Assembly: GCF_000002075.1 (NCBI RefSeq)
Contig: NW_004797369.1
Span: 1,529,027 to 1,593,026 of the forward strand
Direction of reading: 5' to 3'
From: Aplysia californica
Taxonomy: Eukaryota; Mollusca; Gastropoda; Aplysiida; Aplysiidae
DNA: 64,000 nt
Both the position numbers and the translations under genes were made by a program. Shown here piece by piece: positions 10,486 to 21,115 of the stretch (position 1 is the stretch's first letter; the number at the start of each line of letters is the position of its first letter). The notes beneath the pieces are model-generated. The model ran no database searches, had not been told where the DNA came from, and saw nothing but the letters and a program-made list of their open reading frames with translations.

Positions 10486-10620
10486 CAGGCTAGCTATCAT
10501 TATTAAATACCGTTTTTTAAATATGGCTAGCCATCATTATTAAATACGGCTAGCCCAGCCGTCTAGCCGTCATTAAGTATGGCTAGCCTGCCAGTCTAGC
10601 CGTACTTAAGTACCGGTAGC
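10486..10620. repeat. irregular array of GGCTAGCC palindromes
   Basis: Six or seven occurrences of (G)GCTAGC(C) or CTAGCC lie within about 135 bp. They are interspersed with ATCATTATTAAATAC-like spacers and look like a decayed tandem repeat. Confidence 0.5.
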
Positions 10621-10639
10621 CTCTTCGAATCATGAATTC

Positions 10640-11108
10640 CTAAGGTTGTCGAGAAACAAATCATTAAAAGCAACAGCAAACAAGATTCGATGAACAGATG
10701 GGCCTTGGGAAAGACAGGCAGAGCAGTTTTCAAACATATGACTACGACAAAACGAAATGACAATATCAACCACCTACAGAGAAAGAAACAGACCACGATC
10801 TTCCGCCTAAGAAAAGAACATATTATACAGCTCAACTTTCACTTGAACAGAATAAAACCAGAACTTCTCCCAATGTGCCCTTTGTGTGACTATGCATATG
10901 AGATAGTGGAACATCACCTTATCCATTGTACAGCCTTAAATGACATCAGAGCTACACTCCTCCCTCCGAGACCTAACTTTGACAACACACTCTACAGAAC
11001 ATTACAGCAACTGCAGCAAACCTGCACTTTTCACTATCACTACATGGCATTGGACAGAAGGGCGAGAGCCCAGACGTTGCAGGATCGATAACAACAACAA
11101 CAACAAGG
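10640..11108 (+). mobile_element. 5'-truncated LINE, C-terminal segment with (AAC)n tail
   Basis: An open frame at 10690-11091 encodes the C-terminal part of a LINE ORF2. It has WALGKTGRAVFKHM, a CPLCDYAYEIVEHHLIHC zinc-knuckle-like motif, and RRARAQ near the end. The equivalent part of the larger LINE at 20510-20913 has CPLCDCQDETVPHHLFTC and RRARTQ. An AAC repeat tail follows directly at 11089-11106. This copy is uninterrupted, unlike the larger one. Confidence 0.8.
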
Positions 11109-12005
11109 TTGTCGAGACGTCTATAGGCAAAAGTTGTAGCTTTCTAATCATAATGTGTTAGGAACATATGAATAAGTTCTAACCCCCTCTCTTAATTAAG
11201 TTGATAAGTCATAAAAAGAGTAGTTACACATTCCGGGGTTCGAAATGAAATAGTACAGATCTAGGTCAATTTCCGAATGTATTGGCATTGCACTCAAATT
11301 CTTCTTTTTACCTGCACAATGGTATTCAAAATTATAAACTTATTTTTATCAGGTAATATCATTTTGCATATATTCAAGCTCATTTGAAAGATTTTGTACA
11401 GTAAAATGGAAGTCTTGTTTCCTGGCTATCCTTTCGAGCTCCTCATGTCTAAGAGGGTCAATTTGTTCTCTACTAATTTCATTTGACGCCTAAGCCTACG
11501 CTTCGGGCTTCGTGTAGAACCAACACAGGCGATTCTAAAAGTAGGCCACAAACGCACACAAACTCAAGCAGAAATTCTTTTTATATCTGCGAACATAAAT
11601 CAGGGGGACAGAGGTGAGGGACAGAGAGAGCCCCCACACACACACAGACAGACAGAGAGGCATGCGTAGGCTAAGCAGAAGTTCACGAACGCAGAACACT
11701 GAGCACAAGGCACACATAGGTTAGATCTACTCTCCAATGCAAAAGAGCTCCAACTTACACGGTGGCTGGCATCAATTGCCACCGCATCACTCGGTGGCAA
11801 TTGACACTACATTTTTACTTTCACTCCCGAACATAGATGCACTGCTTTGGGGGTCAAACTACAGTACTACACTGTTTACTGTAGACCACACATAAAGCCA
11901 CTAAAATTGTCGCAAATCCATTATTTTCAAGAAAATTTCAAACCTAACTGTAAAATATCAAATTACGGGTTAAAACAGAGGGCTGTAACCCCCCAGATTT
12001 TCTGG
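11109..12005. other. unassigned sequence, partly a dispersed repeat
   Basis: 11815-12005 contains CACTCCCGAACATAGATGCA and GGCTGTAACCCCCCAGATTT. It resembles 63870-63945 and is therefore repetitive. The rest shows nothing recognisable. Confidence 0.4.
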
Positions 12006-12033
12006 CGCTCCTGTACAATTGCGGTCCCGTTTG
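12006..12033. repeat. solo terminal repeat of a small DNA transposon
   Basis: CTCCTGTACAATTGCGGTCC and its extension CGTTTG match the inverted ends of the complete element at 44304-44550. No partner end is found nearby. Confidence 0.5.
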
Positions 12034-12047
12034 GGGATGGAAGTGAC

Positions 12048-12836
12048 TATTCTCACCCGGGGTGAGAATAGAAATACGATCGACCTCTCACCCCGGGTGA
12101 GACTTGCCACCGTAGGCTATTCTCCCCCGGTGTGAAACAAGACCTGTTTTTCCTAATTTCGGAATACTCTCTATCGATGTGGATGATCAAATGGATAAAG
12201 GCAAAGAAAAGATTACGTTATAGCACAAAAGTAAGCTAATTTGATCGTCCACAAAGATGCTATGGCTATTTCACTTTTCGAATCGAGCCGAACTACGGGG
12301 TCGCCATTTTGTTTTGCCCGGAAGTTCTCGCAAGATCTACTCCTCCCCTCTTCTCTCTCTCTTGTCTCTTTCTGAATACTGTCTATCGGTGTGGACGATC
12401 AAATTGACCAAAACAAAGTAAAAAAATGATGTTAAAACACGTAAAAGTAAATTAATTTGGTCGTCTACAAAGATGCTACGGCTATTTAACTTTTCAAATC
12501 GAGCCGAACTACGCGGGTCGCCATTTTGTTTTGCCCGGAAGTTCTCGCGCTATTCCTCTCTCTCTCTCCCTCTCTCCACTGCCCACAGACAAAATTGTAC
12601 GCTTTTAGTAGGCTAACAGTAGTAATGGAATGTTTGTTCACGGCACAGAATTCTACAATTTTTCTGTTTTCACAGTGTAGAATTCTGTGGTTTAGGATGA
12701 ACGCAAAATTGGTTAGCTTAGATCTAGATCTAGATCTAGGCTATAAATAACAGTGAATGGACACCGGGTGAGAATAGCCAAAAGACTTGCCTGCGCTATT
12801 CTCACCCGAGGTGAGAATAGAGTCCGAATATGAAAA
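12048..12836. repeat. segment bounded by CTATTCTCACC palindromes
   Basis: A near-perfect palindrome built from CTATTCTCACCC and GGGTGAGAATAG lies at 12048-12072 and again at 12812-12836. Weaker versions are at about 12094, 12118 and 12768. The paired palindromes could be ends of a transposon or hairpin motifs. No transposase is encoded. Confidence 0.45.
12162..12570 (-). promoter_or_regulatory. tandemly duplicated promoter-like block with YY1 and ETS motifs
   Basis: Two copies of an about 212-217-bp unit start at about 12162 and 12374. Each contains CGCCATTTTG (12302 and 12519; reverse CAAAATGGCG, YY1-like) and CCGGAAGT (12318 and 12535; ETS-like). On the minus strand the order is CTTCCGG then AAAATGGCG, as in TATA-less housekeeping promoters. 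It would suit VPS72 with a 5' UTR intron ending at the TTCACAG before 9867. The surrounding palindromes raise the alternative that it belongs to a transposon. Confidence 0.4.
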
Positions 12837-13044
12837 AATGTTATTCGGACACGGGTCTGGGAAAAAAGGAAGTGTCTTCGTTCTATAGATCTAACGTTCA
12901 GTGCTTCCAATTTTCCGCCATTTTTTAGTTTCCCCCACACCTTATCTGCCGATCCGATGCCTGCGGCCTCATTGATATGCCCCCCACCCCCCCATGTTTC
13001 CCACTTTCTTTGTTGTAGAAAAAGGTAAAATTGAAGATTAGCAG

Positions 13045-13395
13045 ATCACCTGGCACCTGCATGTTATGAGCTGTGCAAAAAAAAAAAGACAGATTCGTTC
13101 AAATACACAAGCCTGTGTCATCTCGATTGTTTACCAAGAAAAAGTTGTGTTGCTGTGTAGAGCCGAGCACAGAGCAACTTTTGATTCCATAGACCAGCGC
13201 ACAATTTATTACGTAGATCTGCGTCAAGACTAGCTTATTATTGTAATAATGATCAGTTGCCGTGGAGGGGGGGGGGGGGGAACTGACGCGTATGCGACGT
13301 TCAACGCCCGGACCGATAGTGCCCCCTTCCCCGACACGCACACACAGCCACACGTGTGCAGGCCGCCCATCCGACCCCGACACACGCTAACGAGC
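13045..13395 (+). mobile_element. internal fragment of DNA transposon family T1
   Basis: It matches the interior of the T1 elements at 35231 and 40375 (GATTCGTTCAAATACAC, GATCAGTTGCC, GGCCGCCCATCCGACC) but lacks both terminal repeats. Confidence 0.65.
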
Positions 13396-13524
13396 CATCT
13401 TTAATTGCTTCTGATGACCTCTTGACAAATAAACATTTATTAGAAGCCCTATAACTTTTCAGGCCGGCCTCAAATTCATCATAAGATAAAAACTCGGCTC
13501 TAGCACAATTTAACGCCATTTTCA

Positions 13525-14772
13525 TACCTGCCAACATTGCATGGGCCAAAATCTGTAGTTGGACGAAAATTTTTGTCCAAAAATCTGTAGTTGACCGAAA
13601 AAATCTGTAGTAGGCTATATTACCTCTTGTCGCATACTTAATTTGGGACCCTTATTAATATTTTATTTTGACCCACATCAAATATGCATGATTGCGTTTG
13701 CGACTTCAAACAAATGTAGAAAATGACAAAGAAAAAATGACAAATATGAAAGCTACCAGAGGCATTTACCCTATTAGTAGTTGGTGCAGTTCCTGTCCTA
13801 TTCATATCTGCACGAACACACACACAAATGAAACCAAAAAACCACAACCCTCCCCCCCAAAAATAAAAAAAAACAGAAGCAAAGATGAAGAAAAGGTGGG
13901 CCTTGGATGACTTAGGCCTAGCCTTGGCCTTTTGTCTTTGCAGAGTTTACAAGGAAAGAGTATGACGGACCCCGAGTCCACACAAGGCCTGCACCAACAC
14001 GCGTTTTGCAGAGAGTTTTCTAGATCTAGAGGTAATCAAAAATTTAGAATACTAAAATTAGCTTCCAAGTTCAGTTTTTGTCCCCTGGCCTGGTGTTGCC
14101 TTCACCCCCCCCCCCCCTCCCCCGAGTGTATCTTTTAAAAAAATAATCCTCCCCCATTCCGGAGTCCTATACTACGCAGCGCTCAGACTTTGAATGAACT
14201 TTGGTGACCCCTACAAGTGCTGGTGCTCACAATGTGATGGAACGCGCAAGTTCATTGACCGGTCACAATGGCGAACCCGACAAGACCCTTGTACTATAAC
14301 TTTCTTTTCTTTTCTTTTTTTTTCACAAGTGACAGCACAGGACAAATATTGATTTATTTTCAAGGCGACACAGCGTTTGCCATGCACAGCCTGCATGTTG
14401 TTACAATTAATGTTGCGTTATCAACAGCTGTTAGTACCAGCAAATTTCTGGGTGGTAACGAAAGTGAAAGTATATCTTGATTATCCCGATCAAACGTCGG
14501 TATCACACCCGCTTGCCACCATAGCCGCCTGTCTGCATGAAGAAACATACTCTCAAGGGAGCCGAATGAATCACAATCGCGACCGGCAAAAATGAACTTT
14601 CGGACGTTATCGGATTTGGTTTTCAAATATCTGATAACTTTCTCAAAGTCCCAAGGCCTGGCAGTCACCCTGCTGAATCCCGATGTCGGTGGCTTCATCT
14701 CAAAATCGGTGGATCGGTAGTTTGACCCAAAAGTCGGTGATCTACCGATTTTTTCTGTAGGGTTGGCAGGTA
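13525..14772. mobile_element. non-autonomous DNA transposon with TACCTGCCAAC ends
   Basis: TACCTGCCAAC at 13525-13535 is inverted at 14762-14772 (GTTGGCAGGTA). Sub-terminal AAATCTGTAG/CTGTAG repeats follow. The ends resemble CAGG.TTGCCAAC-type ends seen at 58933 and 42387. No intact transposase is seen. Confidence 0.55.
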
Positions 14773-14895
14773 TACATTTTGCCCGAAGTGATCCCAGTCT
14801 CTACCCAGCCTGAGGCAAGTCACCAGTGAGGCAGGACAGGAAGCCGGAGTCACGAGTCACAGGAATTCGGAAGTGATGTCATGCTGGACAAGAAT

Positions 14896-14942
14896 CAGAG
14901 TCCGAATAACATTTTTTCATATTCGGACTCGAGTCCGAATAG
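14896..14942. repeat. nested palindromes TTCGGACTCGAGTCCGAA
   Basis: TCCGAATA...TATTCGGA hairpins adjoin a perfect palindrome whose core is TTCGGACTCGAGTCCGAA (14922-14939). A related hairpin, TCCGAATA...TATTCGGA, lies at about 12828-12853 in inverted order. The pair may mark the ends of one element. Confidence 0.45.
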
Positions 14943-15904
14943 TCACTTCGGTTAATCGTTTGGGGATACTAGTTTTGACCCCACCGACGATTACTTCTGC
15001 TTCTAAACGATTACTTTTTTGCCCATGTCGATATGGAGAGATAGCCTATCAAATCTAATAGCAAAACATCAAATCATGGTCGGATTCAGGGGCGAAAGCC
15101 TTTGCCTTTCTGAACAACGCTCCATCTGAACAAACCCTTAGTAAGACGGGCGGGTTTTTATAAATTACATTTTGTCAGTACTTACGTTCTCCCAAAGTAG
15201 ACTGATCTTCAGTTTTCACACCACAGTGCTAACGACGGTGAAGACTGATTTTGAGTTTAGGAGTTGAAATAATAAGGACGCCAAATCTAAATCTCCCTCT
15301 TGGAATAATTTCGTCTTTCGTTTCAATTTAGTCCCGTGATTTCAGTTTTTAGAAACCAGCCAGCTTTGCCTGAGAAGGCAGGCTTTGCCGAAGCTAATAT
15401 TATATTATTTATAATATATTGAAGATCTGTGGATCATTTTACAGAGTTTGAGTTCTTTATCATATATACATTTATCAAATACAGTGTATTCATCCTAACA
15501 AATAACATGTGTAATAATTTGAAATATCAATTTCGGTGTCTAAAATTGAAATAAATCCATGCATAGAGCATCGAGGCATGGTGACTTCGAAATTTACAAT
15601 AACCACAATTTGACCTTTGACTGTTGACACTGACTGCGAATTTGTTGACCCTTCTTCTTTGAACTTTGACTTTAGCCCAGTAGCCTAGCACATAAGGACA
15701 CACTCCAGAAGGTTTGTTTTGTCTCTGCAGTCGCTGTGTCACTTGAACGATTGCCAATAGAAGGCCCAGGTATAGGCCAAAATCTTTGTGTCAAATCAGA
15801 GTCAACGAAGCCGTGGCATTGTTCCAGATCCGATCCAAACTGGTGATTATAAGCATACGGGTACACGCATCATACCGGAACCAAAACAACCAGTGTTGTG
15901 AGTG
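14943..15904. other. unassigned sequence upstream of candidate NATD1 exon
   Basis: No repeat family is recognised. TTTGACCTTTGACTGTTGAC at about 15609 resembles a direct repeat of nuclear-receptor half-sites. The segment could hold a promoter for the plus-strand exon at 15905. Confidence 0.3.
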
Positions 15905-16061
15905 ATGAATAAAGTTTTTCAGACATTGTGCAAACAGCAACTGAATGCAATAAGGCTGGTAACAAAATTTAATGCAGCGACTCTCAATGATCTACGCAAC
16001 TACTCTTGGTGTTGCAGAAATGGGAATGTAGTTGCCTGTGAAAACTGGCTCAAGATAAGAG
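15905..16061 (+). CDS. candidate 5' exon of the NATD1-like gene
   Basis: An ATG at 15905 opens 52 codons ending at AAGATAAGAG|GTAAAA. The start MNKVFQTLCKQQLNAIRLVT is rich in basic, hydrophobic and hydroxyl residues with no acidic ones, like a mitochondrial targeting sequence. It ends in phase 1, but the next recognised exon at 21006 needs a 2-nt partial codon before it. A shifted acceptor at 21014 (CTTCAAG|AC) would fit, or a missing exon lies between. The link to NATD1 is inference from position and strand only. Confidence 0.3.
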
Positions 16062-16302
16062 GTAAAAAAGAAAAAGAGCGCAAGGTTCTACAGAGTCGCC
16101 TGGTCGCTCGATTTACCGTTCCTGTATCCAGTGTAACCGGACCCTTCGCCTTTCATATTGATAGCAGAAGTTTGTGTCTTGGGCGCCCACAACAGGATAA
16201 GAGGTGAGGATGACGATAGGACGTCTATTAATTAATCTATATTGTTAGCCTACCTATTTATTTAATTTTATGAAGATCTATAATTGCTGCAGAAGAATCT
16301 CT

Positions 16303-16307
16303 CTCTG

Positions 16308-16365
<58 letters not shown>
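16303..16365. repeat. (CT)n microsatellite
   Basis: An almost pure CT dinucleotide run of about 60 bp. Confidence 0.9.
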
Positions 16366-16366
<1 letters not shown>

Positions 16367-16706
16367 AATGTGCAACTAGAATCTAGACTGTCATATTAAA
16401 TTATAAACATGTGTCTGTGTGTGTGTGGCCCCAGTCCAGCTCACTTCTCCTAAATCTGAACCTAAAAATACTGATCGATCGAAAAATATCAGGCGGCGCT
16501 TAATTTCTCGATTGGGTCTCCAACCCATCATCCAATTTTTATAGTTTTGTGATTACACTTAAACTTAATGATTTGTGGTATGAACCATGCCATAGATTGT
16601 CCAATTTTAATTTTCCAATATTTTATGTGGTGACGAGTCTCTGTAAAGTAAGTTTACCAATGTTGAGAAATACATGTATAGATCTAGTAGGCCTAGATCT
16701 ATAATC

Positions 16707-17582
16707 GGGAACCAGTGAACTCGTCACACGGTGAAGCCATCACAGCTGAAAAACGCGTGGCGAGTTCACCGGAAAAAGTATCCAAATAACAGTGAACGGC
16801 ACTCTTCGGGAGAAGTGGTCCCAACCCGACGCCTTACAAATTTGGGCGCTTTTTCAGTAGTTCCCACCCCGCAATTGTTATTTGCGGGTTTTGGCCCCAA
16901 GAGTAGGGGGTTTCAGGGTTGCCCCCCTGGCCTAATAAAAATAAGGTGGGGGGTTTTAGGGGGGGCATGCCCCCCTGAATTTTACCATAATTTGATGTCT
17001 TAGCTCGCCGCGGATCAAACGTATAGATCTCGATGTAGATCTAGGCTCAAATAAGGGGGGTGGGAACTATCGAAAAAGCACCCAAATTTGTACGTCTATG
17101 TACACAACCGGAAACAAAAACCGAAGTCGAGTAAAAAAAGCTGGCGTAAAAATGGGTTTGTGCCTTTTCTATAAATTTCCAGTTGTCTGTCTTCCTCCTT
17201 TTCTGAGTTTTTTTCCCTTCCAATTATTTAATCTGATAGAAGGCCTGACTTTTGCTTCACCCCCTGTCGAAGTTGCCCCTTTTTGCCCAGTCGAATTTGC
17301 ACCAGCTTTAAGAGTGAAAAGTACACGGAGACTGAGTTTTCTGGAGCTTTTTGATTAAAAATAGAAACAAGTGGAAACCGAGGAAGCACAAATTTTATAT
17401 TTAGATAGAATCAAATGTGCAACGACACATGGGTCAAATGATACGCAAAAGCCAAGTCTAGGTTGAGGCAGCGTTTACGTTGCCCCGTGGCCAAATTTGC
17501 CCCAACCTATGCGACGAGATGACTGACGAGATCACTGGAGGTATGTGACGAGTTCATCGTGTGACGAGTTCACTGGTATCCC
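16707..17582. mobile_element. MITE with 20-bp inverted ends, containing a second inverted-repeat element
   Basis: The left end CCAGTGAACTCGTCACAC (from 16707, after GGGA) is inverted at the right end as GTGTGACGAGTTCACTGG before TATCCC at 17582. Inside, ACAAATTTGGG.GCTTTTTC and GTTCCCACCCC (16835-16875) is inverted at 17057-17095, giving a nested element of about 260 bp. No transposase frame is seen. Confidence 0.7.
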
Positions 17583-18300
17583 TATTACCCACTTATATCA
17601 ACATCCGATTTATCGACATTTTAACATATCGACATATTTTCCAATTACGAAATTTTTCCTTCAATATCTTCACTAAACAATTTCTCTTTCGACTTTTTTC
17701 CGGCCCACTCAGCTTTATCAACATGCTTCCTGGGTACCTGGTGAACCCCTTGAACATAAATGGGGGGGGGGGGGGGGGGGACCACGCTAATGGTCAACGC
17801 ATTAGTTCTTGAGTTCTTGATTAAGTCTGCATACCCGCCAAATAGTCTTTATCAACACACCAGGCTTTAGTAGGTCATGTAGGGCCTACACAGTGTAGAC
17901 CCCAACACAGTACAGTGCCTCACAGACGTGAGCGTCTCACGCTCTGGGCATCACCTCCCGATCGCTCATTCCCTTCCCCCATTCCATTCTCAGTCCGTCG
18001 CTGGCAAGTGCCGCGGTCTGTGAGTCATTGCCTCGCCTTTCCGTTTTCCCCAGTAAGCGGCTATAAACAGGCCATACAAGGATGCTGCAACAAAGTTTGC
18101 TTTGGTGTGTAGTGTGCGCCTCACGCTGCTCTTTCTTTGGTACAGCTGGTTTTATATTTGAAATGCCTTTTACACCCAAGGGTCTCACATAGCTTCTCCC
18201 AGTCTAGCCAACCGCACCTACCCGTGGTGATCCCTGTTTGCACTGACGTGGCTCTGGCGAATGGCGAATTGTTGGCGCCAGGAAACCAAACCCCCTTCGC
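17583..18300. other. unassigned sequence with a 20-G run
   Basis: It contains a G-run at 17761-17780. No exon or repeat family is identified. Confidence 0.3.
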
Positions 18301-20925
18301 CTGGAGGAGTAAAAACAATAATGGACACAGAGGAAGGCATTATCGTAGAAGTAGAAAGGCAGAAACCTTCAATTAGTTCTTTGCTTCAGTAAACAAAGCC
18401 ACACCTCATACTGGCCAACATAAAGACTGTCTGGAAAAAACTGAAGGAGAAAGAGCATGCGTCAATCAAGTGCAAGTATCTCTCTCTTTGAAGATGACTT
18501 CACCCTCACTTAGCTCAACAGGGCAATGAAGAAACTGAAGCCCCACAAATCCCTAGGACCAGATAAGATCCACAATGAAATGTTTGTCAACCTCAACCAC
18601 ACTGGTAAGAATACTATTCTCCAGCTAATCAACAATGAAAACACCATCCTCAGAGGATGAAGAAATGCCATCATCACCACTATTTTTAAGGAAAGAAAAC
18701 CTGCTGAAGAAATGAAAAACTGTCGACCCATTTCACACTCTTCATGCATCAGGAAACTAGCAGAGAGGATAGTCAACTGCCGCCTATACTGGTGGCTGGA
18801 AACAAACGGTTCCTTGGACAGCAACCAAGCTGGATTTCGTGCGGGCCATCGAACAGATGACCAGCTCTTCAGGCTCAGTCAGAAAGTTAAAGGTCCTTGA
18901 TGGCTTCCAGAAAGAGAAACATACAGTAGCAGTATTGGTTGATCTCCAGCAGGCTTACAACAGGGTATGGAGAAAAGGCCTGTGGAAGATGACACAGACA
19001 GGAATCCACGGGAAACTCTGCAGATGGGTGAAAACCTTCCTTACAGACAGGACAATCCAGACCAGGATGAACAATGGTGTCATCCAAAGCTGTACTGGTG
19101 GAGGTCCTACCCCAGGGTTCCTCTCTGAGCTGCATACTCTTCCTTGTTTTCACCAACGACCTGCCTGAGACACCGAAATCGGAAAAGGCCCTATATACAG
19201 ATGACCTAATCATCTGGCATTCAAGTAAACAAGCTGGCATCAGTGCATGACTTATTAATGAGGACCTAGATAGATTTAACAACTACTGCAGCACGTAGAA
19301 ACTAAATGCAAATTGTTCCAAGACAATCTACATCGTCTTTACGGAAAGTCACAAGGTCGCAAAGCAAAATCTCACCATCTCACTTGCAGGAACCAAATTC
19401 TAAAAAGTTCGAAACCCAACATACCTCGGGATCGAGCTGGACAGACTGTTTTCGTGCAAAAAATCATATCTGGAACCTGAAGACTAAAGCCAACAAGAGA
19501 CTTAACCTTCTCAGATGGCTGGCTAGCACTTCATGGCGAGCAAACAAGGATGCACTCAGACAGCTATATGTTGGCTATGTACGCTCTGCCGTGGAATATA
19601 ACTTAAACCTACAGACAATCTGCAGAAAACCAGCTCAGAGGTCTCTTGACAAAATTCAGAATCAAGCTGTACGATTTATCTCAGGAGCTTTTGAGATCCA
19701 CTCCAACTGCAGTTTTCGAAATTCATATAAACCTGAAACCTTTGGACCTGCTGAGAGAGGCAGCAGTTGTGGAGATGAGTGAGCGCTACAAGAGATTAGA
19801 CAAAAACCACCTAAACACAAAGATCATTAAACAGAGACGACCAAAGAAACAACACAGCCACCAAATTAGTAGAAAAACATCACCTTCCTTGTAACGGAGA
19901 AATGCAGAAACCTTTAAGACCAGAACTCCTCCCAAGAACCAACATCAAGAACGCCACTAGTAGACCTGAAGACCACAGCTCTCAAAACAATTGACTCATA
20001 CCCTAGTGATTCAATTCATATTTACACTGATAGGTCAGCTTTCAAGGGAACTGTTAATGCGGGCTTTGGAGTAAGAATAGAACATCCTGGCAAGAGGTGT
20101 GAAGAACTGTTTGATCCCTGTGGTTCTTCTTGTACAAATTATGAGGCTGAGGTCATCGCCATTTAAGCTGCAATTCTCCACCTGACCAAAATTTTCAATA
20201 TATACCCAGACAAAATCAAGGATACTGTAATCTTCACAGATGGAAAATTTGTACGTTAAGCTTTGGAAAACATGAATTTTGAAAGCCCAGCTTGCCTCTC
20301 TGTGGCTCAAGCAATTAACACCTTCATACAGACCGATGCCGTCAATCTGACTTTACAGTGGATACCTGGCCACAGCAACATCCCAAAAAACGACAGAGCA
20401 GACACCCTTGCCAAGAAGGGAGCATCACAAACACTACTAATCTCAAAACCTAGTATCACAACAGACAGTAAAGAACAGTGAACATCATCAAGTGCAACAC
20501 CAGGGAACAGTGGCTTAATGGATGGGCATTGGGCAAAACTGGAAGAGCTGTATTTACACACATGACTGCTCTCAACTCAAAAGACGCACTTTATTCCCTT
20601 TATTAGAAGAGAAACAAGTCATTATCTTTCACCTGCGTACACAACACATCCCCCTGAATTCCTACCATAATAGGATCTGCAAGGATACCCCACCTGATTG
20701 CCCGTTGTGTGACTGCCAGGATGAAACAGTACCACACCATCTCTTTACCTGCCCTGCACTTAGCGACCTGCTTGGCACCTATCTACCTACCTCCTCAGAT
20801 ATCGGAAATACTTTATACAGCGACAATACACAGCTGATAAAAATCTGTAAATTCTTTGCCATATCGACAGGCCGAAGGGCTAGAACCCAGATGTCTGCTG
20901 GATCGGAAAAGTAAAGTAAAGTAGA
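18301..20925 (+). mobile_element. degenerate RNase-H-bearing LINE (I/jockey-like), RT to C-terminus
   Basis: The reverse transcriptase region (about 18500-19900) shows LKPHKSLGPDKIHNEMF, NCRPISHSSCIRKLAERIVN, NQAGFRAGHRTDDQ, VLVDLQQAYNRVW and the active-site box YTDD at 19194-19205. An RNase H domain follows at about 20015-20445. It has IYTD, NYEAEVIAI, VIFTDGK, LQWIPGHSNIPKNDRAD and TLAKKG, so the catalytic acidic residues are still visible. The C-terminal knuckle CPLCDCQDETVPHHLFTC is at about 20698-20751. The reading frame is broken by several stops (for example before FKERK and in EVIAI*AA) and frame changes. The 5' end and endonuclease are missing. It ends with a short AAAGT repeat tail. 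Confidence 0.85.
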
Positions 20926-21005
20926 TATGAAGAGGTGTAAGTCCCTAAATTCACTAAAATTCTTAGTCAATGATTTAAATTGTTTGTACTTTGTTTCCTT
21001 TGCAG

Positions 21006-21115
21006 ACTTCAAGACAGTGGTGTTGTTACAGAGGAGTGGAACTTATCAGAAAATATGGCTGGATATATTGTTGGACATGACAAAAGCAATAAAATGTTCT
21101 ATATCACACTTCAAG
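21006..21115 (+). CDS. NATD1-like exon (first recognised)
   Basis: The acceptor is TTCCTTTGCAG|A and the donor CAAG|GTAAAG. It encodes DSGVVTEEWNLSENMAGYIV then GHDKSNKMFYITLQ, the first two strands of the GNAT fold. It leaves in phase 1. Confidence 0.85.

Noticed and set aside
16836-17095. Possible rho-independent-type terminators from GC-rich inverted repeats
   Set aside because: This is eukaryotic DNA, and the inverted repeats are transposon arms.
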